Origin: DATBAT01 sp036271375
GTDB lineage: Bacteria; Acidobacteriota; Terriglobia; Terriglobales; Acidobacteriaceae
Assembly: GCA_036271375.1 (NCBI GenBank)
Contig: DATBAT010000361.1
Location: 1-23,037 of the forward strand
DNA length: 23,037 nucleotides
Direction of reading: 5' to 3'
In this document: piece after piece, positions 15,982 to 23,037 of the stretch
How positions within the stretch are numbered: the stretch's first letter is position 1
Layout: each line of letters opens with the position of its first letter
Program-made: the position numbers and the translations under genes
The notes under the pieces: generated by a model
What the model saw: the letters and a program-made list of their open reading frames with translations, nothing else
Told to the model about the DNA's origin: nothing
Databases searched by the model: none

Positions 15982-16164
15982 ATGGCCGCTACCGGAGAAC
16001 TCATCCGTCTTATCAATTACGTGGACGACATCACTGCGACACTACGGCGTATTACCGCCTCACTCCCTGGCATGGAAGTCGAGGAACGCCAGAAGCTCGG
16101 CCAACACCTGCGCAACGCCAACACCAGCTTCATGGAACTGGTCGGAAAGTTGGAAAAGCCGTAG
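15982..16164 (+). CDS. Small conserved-looking hypothetical protein (60 residues)
   Basis: I do not recognise this protein. It has 60 residues, no signal peptide and no membrane segment. It appears wholly helical, with two amphipathic stretches (about 4-28 and 32-57) split by a Gly/Pro turn (SLPGMEVEE), suggesting a small cytoplasmic helical hairpin. AGGAG (15972-15976) is placed five bases before the ATG, a near-ideal ribosome-binding site and the main reason to call it a gene. Its stop TAG shares its G with the GTG start of the next frame, so the two should be translationally coupled. The neighbour is a truncated dehydrogenase, and a link in function is only inferred from the overlap. Confidence 0.72.
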   Translation: MAATGELIRLINYVDDITATLRRITASLPGMEVEERQKLGQHLRNANTSFMELVGKLEKP

Positions 16165-16730
16165 TGGCGGCGGTCAAAACGATTGCGGTAATCGGTGCCG
16201 GAACCATGGGACGCGGCATCGCACACGCGACCGCGCTGGCCGGATACCGCACCATCCTCGAAGACGTGCTCCCTAACGCGTTGCGCAAGGCCGAAGGGGA
16301 GATTCGCTCGAATCTCGATAAGGCAGTTTCGCTGGGAGCGGTTTCGGCAGCCGAGGCTTCTACCGCGCTGAACCGTTTGGAATATGCGGACTCGGTCGAT
16401 GAGGCGGCGCGTGCAGCTGACCTGGTGATCGAGGACGTTCCCGAAGAGTTGGAGTCGAAGATCGAAATATTTACCTTGCTCGACAAGATCTGCCGTCCGG
16501 GCACGATTCTGGCTTCGAATACTTCTTCATTCAGCGTTACAGAGATTGCCGGCGTTACCTATCGCGCGCCCAAGATATTGGGCATGCGTTTTTTGCTTGA
16601 ACAACGACTCGAGATCGTGCGAGCCGCACTGACTGACGACGAGACGGTGAAGGCTGCAGTAGAAGTTGGGCGGCGGATGGGTAGAGAAGTAGTGGTGGTG
16701 AGCGACTCTTTGCTCGTCGCATCCCATTAA
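16164..16730 (+). CDS. Truncated 3-hydroxyacyl-CoA dehydrogenase, NAD-binding domain only (probably degenerate)
   Basis: The 188-residue product matches the N-terminal half of 3-hydroxybutyryl-CoA dehydrogenases, which normally reach about 280-290 residues. The NAD-binding GAGTMGRGIAHA (about 11-22), the IEDVPEELESK segment and SNTSSFSVTEIAGVTYRAPK are well kept. The region that should read like GMHFFNPVHxMKLxEIV instead reads GMRFLLEQRLEIV. The catalytic histidine is replaced by Arg and four residues are missing. Near the end, the expected DSPGFVxSRINA is replaced by DSLLVASH and a stop; a two-base shift restores SRINAS before another stop. The C-terminal dimerisation domain is absent. The GTG at 16164 is chosen because its G is shared with the TAG stop of the 60-codon ORF. 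Dehydrogenase activity is very unlikely. The frame is otherwise open, so a residual NAD- or partner-binding role cannot be excluded. Confidence 0.75.
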   Translation: MAAVKTIAVIGAGTMGRGIAHATALAGYRTILEDVLPNALRKAEGEIRSNLDKAVSLGAVSAAEASTALNRLEYADSVDEAARAADLVIEDVPEELESKIEIFTLLDKICRPGTILASNTSSFSVTEIAGVTYRAPKILGMRFLLEQRLEIVRAALTDDETVKAAVEVGRRMGREVVVVSDSLLVASH

Positions 16731-16816
16731 CGCTTCCTAACTTTGGAAAATCTATCCAGGCCCGACGAAAATAAGACCGATCGGCGACGAAGAAGCCTGC
16801 GAAGCCCGAAACTTGT
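16731..16816. other. Spacer left of the second REPIN-like element
   Basis: The first bases (to about 16740) still look like the dehydrogenase sequence out of frame, where a shifted reading gives INAS and then a stop. Beyond that I see no similarity to a dehydrogenase C-terminal domain and no terminator, so the homology seems to end abruptly here. Confidence 0.4.
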
Positions 16817-16889
16817 GTAGAGACGTAGCTCTGCTACGTCTTGCGGAAGCACGGACGCCGCTTAAGACGTTGCGAAGCAACGTCTCTAC
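16817..16889. repeat. REPIN-like two-hairpin element, copy 2
   Basis: This 73-bp relative of the element at 10430 starts GTAGAGACGTAGC and ends GCAACGTCTCTAC. Hairpin one is AGACGTAGC-TCT-GCTACGTCT (16821-16841) and hairpin two is AGACGTTGC-GAA-GCAACGTCT (16865-16885), with a 23-base middle unlike that of copy 1. In hairpin one the T of GTTGC is A and the matching A of GCAAC is T, a paired change that keeps the stem. It lies between the convergent truncated dehydrogenase gene and treY, and its right end supplies the treY stop codon (16886-16888 on the minus strand). Confidence 0.8.
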
Positions 16890-19750
16890 GAAGCCGTCGT
16901 AAGCAGCGCGACGGGAAAATCCCTCAACGCCTCCGCGACCGATAGCCGTCCCGAAAGCTTAAGCGACGCACCGGTAAACAGGTTTGCCAACGTAAGGCCC
17001 TCCGGGACCACCACTGCCGTGTCTCCCCAGACCGCTTCGCCCACGGGCACGCTGGCGTCCTGCCCAAGAATGTTGGCCACGAGATGCGGGGCAATCACCA
17101 CCGCAGCGGCATCTTTGCTCTTGCGAATGAAAGCACAAATGTTTTGCGAGCGGAAACCCTCGACCACGAGCGGAATGTACTTGCCCCCGTCAAACAGGTC
17201 GGGATATTTTTGGCGTAAATTCAGGGCCTTCGCCATGAGGTAGAGTTTGACGCGTCCGTCTTCGGGAGTTTCGAGCAGTTTGTGCGCCAGCTCCGCAGTC
17301 GCTGTCTGGTTGCAAAGCTCATCCAGCAACTGCCGGCGGCGATCGTAATTCACCGGCGTGCGGTTGTCCGGGTCGACCAGCCTGTAGTCCCAAAGTTCGC
17401 TGCCCTGATAAACATCCGGCACGCCGGGGACCGTCAGCTTGAGCAGAGTCTGCGACAGGCTGTTCCACATGCCGATGCGCGAGACGTAATGCTGAAAGGG
17501 AACGAAGTCTTCGAGAAAGCGATTGCGCTTTCCGGCGGTCACTACGCTCTTCACAAACGCCGCAACCGCGTCTTCGTATTCCTTGTTTGGAATTACCCAA
17601 CTCGTATTCTCTTTCGCCTCGCGCATGGCCTTGATCATGAACTGCTCGACGCGCTTGCGAAGCACCTGCCATTGCTGGTTCTGCGGAGGCTCCTCCGGCC
17701 ACATCCCGAGCAGCGTCTGGTAGAGCAAATATTCTTCGTTCAGCGACGGCACCGGCTTTCCGCCGACAATTGGTTTCTTGGCCCGGTTCATGCGCTTCCA
17801 ATGCCGCAGGCGCAGACGCCACAACCCGGGGATTTCCGACAATACGTCAATCCGGGTGCGCGCATCTTCCGAGCGTTTGGTGTCGTGCGTGGTCGTCGCC
17901 AGCATGGTGTGCGGCCAGTTTTGCAGGCGTTCTTCGTTGGCGCGATGAAACTCAATCAGTGTCGTGCCAAACTTATCAGGATCGCCGCCCACTTCATTCA
18001 GCGAGATCAGGCGGTTGTAGCGGTAGAACGAAGTGTCCTCGAGCCCCTTCGCCATCACCGGACTGCTGAACTGCTGAAACTTCATAGCGAAGGCAATCAC
18101 CGCATTGCGGTACGACGGGTTCTGTCCCGCGGCGCTACGTGTGGTCAGTACGTCTTGCAGAAAGTCGAAGATGCTCGAGTCGACCGCCGGATTGCGCCAT
18201 TTCGCGAGCGACACCGCCGTCTCGATCACCTGAAGGTCTTCTTCAGATGAGCCTTCGCCGGTCACATAAGTTCGATAAATCGGAAAACTCGCGACCACCT
18301 CGCCAAGCGCGTCGCGCAATCCGTTCAATGTGAAGTCGCACGTCTGACGACGTGCGAGCGCAATGCGCGTCACCTGATTGGCAAGCACGCTGTATTCGCT
18401 GGCCAGTCGGTAGCGGATGATCAGACGCTTGGCGCTGTAGACGATCGCGTCGAAGTCGAGCGCCTCTCCGAGGAAGGCTCGGTAACCAGCTTCCATTTTC
18501 GTTGCGGCGTTTGGATCGACAAAAAGCCCGTTCACCAGATTGGTGAAGTCGTATCCGCTGGTGCCGCTTACCGGCCAGTTAGGCAGATCCTCGCCGCCGG
18601 TGAGAATTTTCTCTATCGCCAGAAACCGGCAGGTCTTCGTCTCAGAAGGTTCCTCGCTGGGCGTCAATCCTTTGAAGCTGGTCTGCAGCCGCTGAAAATA
18701 CTGCGCGGGATCGTACAGCCCGTCCGGATGGTCGATGCGCAAGCCGTCAACTTTGTCCTGCTGCATCCACTCAAACACCAATTTGTGCGTGGCGTCATAG
18801 ACGGCCTGATCTTGCATGCGCAGAGCGGCTAGATCATTGATGTCAAAAAAACGGCGGTAGTTGATGTCGTCGATGGCAACCCGCCAATGGGCCAGACGAT
18901 AGGCCTGCGCCTTGATCAGTTCATGCAGCTCGTCGAAGCTGTTGGAATTTCCCGGAGTGCCATTGATCGTCCGCAAGCTTTCTTCGATACACTTGGCGAT
19001 TTCTGGCGACCGCGACACCAGATCTCCCAATCTCCGTTTATGGATCTCCTTGTCGCGATTGCGCTCGGCAACTTTTTCCGGCTTGGTTTCGATCTGTCCC
19101 GGAAGATGAACGAACGACGACACCAGGCTCTCGAACTCAATGAGCTCAGGTTTGTCACTAGCGGAGGAGAATCGGTTCGCGCAGCGCTGCAGAATTCTCG
19201 GATACTCCTTCGGGTCAATGGGGAAGCGATGGGTGAAATAAAAAAGGCAGAACTCGCCTTTCGCGCCGTCGAAAGTCAGTTTCAGTTCGCCGCGCTCGAG
19301 GACCGCTCCATAGGTGTCGCCCAGAACCGGAACCAGGACTTTGTGGTCCAACTCGTCTTTCACAGGTTCCCAGTCGATATCGAAATAGGTCGCGTAGATA
19401 GAGGCCTCGCCGTTCTCCAGCACGTCAAGCCACCAGGCGTTGTCGCTGCCCATGATGCCCATGTGATTGGGCACGATGTCGAGAATCAATCCCATGTTGT
19501 GCTTGTGCAGGGCGGCGACGAAGCGGTCGAATTCTTCCGGCGTGCCAATCTCTGGGTTAAGCGAGTTGTGATCGACGATGTCGTATCCGTGAGTGCTGCC
19601 GGGCCTCGCCTTCAGAATCGGAGAGGCATAGCAATGGCTGATGCCAAGTGAAGAAAGGTAGGGAACGAGTTCAGTGGCCTGCGCAAAAGTGAATTGCTGA
19701 TGGAATTGCAGGCGGTAGGTCGAGAGGGGAATTCGACGCCGCTTGCTCAT
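16886..19750 (-). CDS. treY: Malto-oligosyltrehalose synthase (TreY)
   Basis: TreY isomerises the reducing-end alpha-1,4 bond of maltooligosaccharides to an alpha-1,1 bond, making maltooligosyl trehalose in the cytoplasm. Motifs of this GH13 family are PLSTYRLQF at the N-terminus, YASPILKARPGSTHGYD, LDIVPNHMG, DGLRIDHPDGLYDP with the catalytic Asp (about residue 340), FLAIEKIL with the catalytic Glu (about 380), and TTHDTKRSEDAR further on. PGVPDVYQGSELWDYRLVDP lies near the C-terminus. The 954 residues are slightly longer than many family members. I choose the ATG at 19750, whose ATGA overlaps the treZ stop TGA by four bases; a TTG five codons upstream is open but less likely. The final codon is TAG, contributed by the REPIN-like element. 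It is third in the glgX-treZ-treY operon. Confidence 0.96.
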   Translation of the reverse strand: MSKRRRIPLSTYRLQFHQQFTFAQATELVPYLSSLGISHCYASPILKARPGSTHGYDIVDHNSLNPEIGTPEEFDRFVAALHKHNMGLILDIVPNHMGIMGSDNAWWLDVLENGEASIYATYFDIDWEPVKDELDHKVLVPVLGDTYGAVLERGELKLTFDGAKGEFCLFYFTHRFPIDPKEYPRILQRCANRFSSASDKPELIEFESLVSSFVHLPGQIETKPEKVAERNRDKEIHKRRLGDLVSRSPEIAKCIEESLRTINGTPGNSNSFDELHELIKAQAYRLAHWRVAIDDINYRRFFDINDLAALRMQDQAVYDATHKLVFEWMQQDKVDGLRIDHPDGLYDPAQYFQRLQTSFKGLTPSEEPSETKTCRFLAIEKILTGGEDLPNWPVSGTSGYDFTNLVNGLFVDPNAATKMEAGYRAFLGEALDFDAIVYSAKRLIIRYRLASEYSVLANQVTRIALARRQTCDFTLNGLRDALGEVVASFPIYRTYVTGEGSSEEDLQVIETAVSLAKWRNPAVDSSIFDFLQDVLTTRSAAGQNPSYRNAVIAFAMKFQQFSSPVMAKGLEDTSFYRYNRLISLNEVGGDPDKFGTTLIEFHRANEERLQNWPHTMLATTTHDTKRSEDARTRIDVLSEIPGLWRLRLRHWKRMNRAKKPIVGGKPVPSLNEEYLLYQTLLGMWPEEPPQNQQWQVLRKRVEQFMIKAMREAKENTSWVIPNKEYEDAVAAFVKSVVTAGKRNRFLEDFVPFQHYVSRIGMWNSLSQTLLKLTVPGVPDVYQGSELWDYRLVDPDNRTPVNYDRRRQLLDELCNQTATAELAHKLLETPEDGRVKLYLMAKALNLRQKYPDLFDGGKYIPLVVEGFRSQNICAFIRKSKDAAAVVIAPHLVANILGQDASVPVGEAVWGDTAVVVPEGLTLANLFTGASLKLSGRLSVAEALRDFPVALLTTAS

Positions 19751-21586
19751 GATTGGATTGTCCAAACCACCGACCAGGGAGAACCTGCGGTTCCGGAAGA
19801 ATAAAAAACTTCGCCGGGTGGATTGTCAGCCGTCATGGTGTCGCCGGAAAGATTGGCGAGCAAATGCAGGGTCGCGCGGGTGCCCGATTTCCACCGGGCG
19901 GAAAGCCCGCGTTCGCCGATTAATTCGTAAGAGCCTTCAAGCTTCGGCAAGGCTTTCAACATCGGGGAAATCTTCTCGCGCCTTAACGTCAACAGCCCGC
20001 GATAGAGGTCCAGCCATCTTTTGTAGTATTCGTCCTCCATGCTTGTCCAATCCAGCGTCGACCGCTCAAACGTGATCACACTATTCGGATCGGGAATCAC
20101 ACAACGCGACTCGGGATTCTTGAAGCGCTCGAAGCGCGCGAACTCGTTACGCCGTCCTTCGGTCACCGCCTTGGCCAGGTCTTTTCCGAAGTCGCAGAAA
20201 AATAAAAACGGAGTGCTGGCGGCGAACTCCTCGCCCATGAAAATCATAGGAGGGGAAGGCGCCAGCAAATAAATCGCAGCCGCAGCTTTGACAGCGCAAT
20301 GGTCGGCAATAGCCGTGATGCGGTCTCCGGTGGCGCGATTGCCGATCTGATCGTGATTTTGCAGAAATGACACGAAGCACGACAGCGGCAAGTCTTTCGA
20401 AACCTCGCCGCGTACCTCGCCTCCGCGATACTGCGAAGGGTCGTGCTGGTAACCGAAGCCCTCGGTCAAACATCGTCCCAGCCGCTGGATTGGATTGTCG
20501 GCATAGTCGCTGTAGTAGCCATCCGACTCGTTGGTGACGGCCACGTGCATAGCGTGGTGAATGTCGTCGTTCCATTGCGCGTCGTAGTACATCGGGCTAG
20601 TGGTGTCGAGAACCCGCGTCGTGCCATCGCTCCCTTGCTCGTACCGCCTGAGGCCGCTGCGGTATCGGGGTCTCAGATACGAAGCTTGGTTGGCCTCGTT
20701 CTCAAGAATCAGATGAATATGCCGCTCTGGTTCAATGGTCTTGCGTACCGTCTCGGCCAGTTCGATCAGAATGTCTGGCGTTGAATCATCTAGGATGGCA
20801 TGCACGGCATCGAGGCGAAGCCCGTCGAATCGATACTCGGTTAGCCAGTACAACGCGTTATGGATGACGAAATCTCTTACCGGACGCCCGCTTTGGCCGT
20901 CGAAGTTAATGCCATCGCCCCACGGAGTCTTGTGCCGCGCGGTAAAAAATTGTGGCGCGTAAGCGTTGAGATAATTTCCTTCGGGGCCTAAGTGGTTGTA
21001 GACGACATCGAGGAACACCATCAGGCTCTTGCCGTGCGCGGCGTCAATCAGCGCCTTCAGGTCTTCGGGACGTCCGTAGCTGCTATCGGGCGCGTAAGGA
21101 AGCACGCCGTCATACCCCCAGTTGCGGCGTCCGGGAAAGTCGGAGACGGGCATCAATTCAATTGCTGTGACGCCTAGTTCAACCAGATAGTCGAGCCGCT
21201 CCTGTACGCCAGAAAAAAGTCCAGAAGCAGAAAACGTGCCGACGTGGAGCTCGTAGATCACGGCTTCTTCCCAACGCCGTCCGTGCCAGGAGGAAACAGC
21301 CCAGGCAAAAGTACGCGGATCGATCACCTCGCTCGGGCCGTGAACGTCCTGAGGTTGAAAGCGCGAAGCCGGATCGGGAACTTGCGCGCTCCCATCAACT
21401 TGGAATTTGTAGCGGCTGCCGGCCTTGGCCTTGGCTGTGACGAGTTCGAACCATCCGTTGTCAACGGCGGCCATCGGCAAAGTGTCGGTCAGCCCAGAAA
21501 TCAACACGCCAACATTCGCCGCCGCTGGGGCCCACAGCCGAAAGCGAACACTGCCGTCTTTGCGCATTTCTGCGCCAAACGGCATG

Positions 21587-21609
<23 letters not shown>
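19747..21609 (-). CDS. treZ: Malto-oligosyltrehalose trehalohydrolase (TreZ)
   Basis: TreZ releases free trehalose from maltooligosyl trehalose made by TreY. The 620 residues show an N-terminal carbohydrate-binding (CBM48/isoamylase-N-like) beta domain (about 10-95, VRFRLWAP) and then a GH13 barrel. DVVYNHLGPEGNY (201-213), FDGLRLDAV with nucleophile Asp267, ILENEAN with acid/base Glu303, and LQNHDQIGN with Asp420 are all present. A segment of about 20 residues (315-338) between the NEANQASYL stretch and YYDAQWNDD looks longer than in the TreZ sequences I recall. The start is not certain. ATG at 21609 overlaps glgX by 23 bases; ATGs at 21600 and 21585 are also in frame, and none has a strong ribosome-binding site. 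The stop overlaps the treY start. Confidence 0.95.

Positions 21610-23037
<1,428 letters not shown>

Noticed and set aside
15933..16163. An N-terminal extension of the truncated dehydrogenase to an ATG at 15933
   Set aside because: The extension overlaps the better-supported 60-codon ORF in another frame, and the normal dehydrogenase N-terminus begins at KTIAVIGAGTMG, right after the GTG at 16164.
17282..18250. A 322-codon frame antisense to treY
   Set aside because: Long antisense frames are common in GC-rich genes; treY is certain and this product shows no domain.
19751..19765. TTG start five codons upstream for treY
   Set aside because: The ATG at 19750 gives the classical four-base ATGA overlap with treZ and begins close to the conserved PLSTYRLQF.

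Overview
The window looks like chromosomal DNA from an Acidobacteriota species. GC content is moderately high, apparently in the high fifties. The strongest taxonomic hint is the 880-residue double MacB/FtsX permease with an N-terminal permease-prefix domain, a protein type that is strongly expanded in Acidobacteria. The assignment is an inference from gene families, not a database result. The content is mostly ordinary housekeeping and envelope genes. No phage, transposase, CRISPR array, rRNA or tRNA was seen.

Layout, left to right. Positions 1-1498 hold an acetyl-CoA acetyltransferase (+) behind a TATAAT box. It converges with a minus-strand pair at 1504-4893: a three-PAS membrane histidine kinase followed by an OafA-type acyltransferase. 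A 226-bp divergent spacer then carries a perfect 20-bp palindrome overlapping a TGTGA-N6-TCACA site. It is followed by a ComM/YifB AAA+ protein (+) that converges with uvrC (-). A 408-bp spacer precedes an OmpA-domain lipoprotein (+), which ends in a textbook rho-independent terminator. Next come a secreted TPR protein (+), a PepSY-like lipoprotein (-), the large permease (+), a secreted 600-residue TPR protein (-), and a 60-codon small ORF (+) overlapping a truncated 3-hydroxyacyl-CoA dehydrogenase (+). The right end is a minus-strand operon glgX-treZ-treY; glgX runs off the right edge.

How the genes work together. GlgX debranches glycogen, TreY isomerises the reducing end of the released maltooligosaccharides, and TreZ cuts off trehalose, so the operon is a complete glycogen-to-trehalose route. 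ComM and UvrC are both DNA-processing proteins but are convergent and probably independent. The envelope genes (OmpA lipoprotein, TPR proteins, PepSY-like lipoprotein, permease) are consistent with a diderm cell.

The most interesting non-coding features are two related 73-90 bp elements. Each is built of two hairpins with GTAGAGACGT outer ends, resembling REPINs, and each sits between convergent genes. The right-hand copy supplies the stop codon of treY and carries a paired (compensatory) base change in one stem. A second kind of REP-like repeat lies at 9782-9847, and an array of three TTAGGAG half-sites sits over the permease promoter. I did not find strong evidence for a wholly new multi-gene system.
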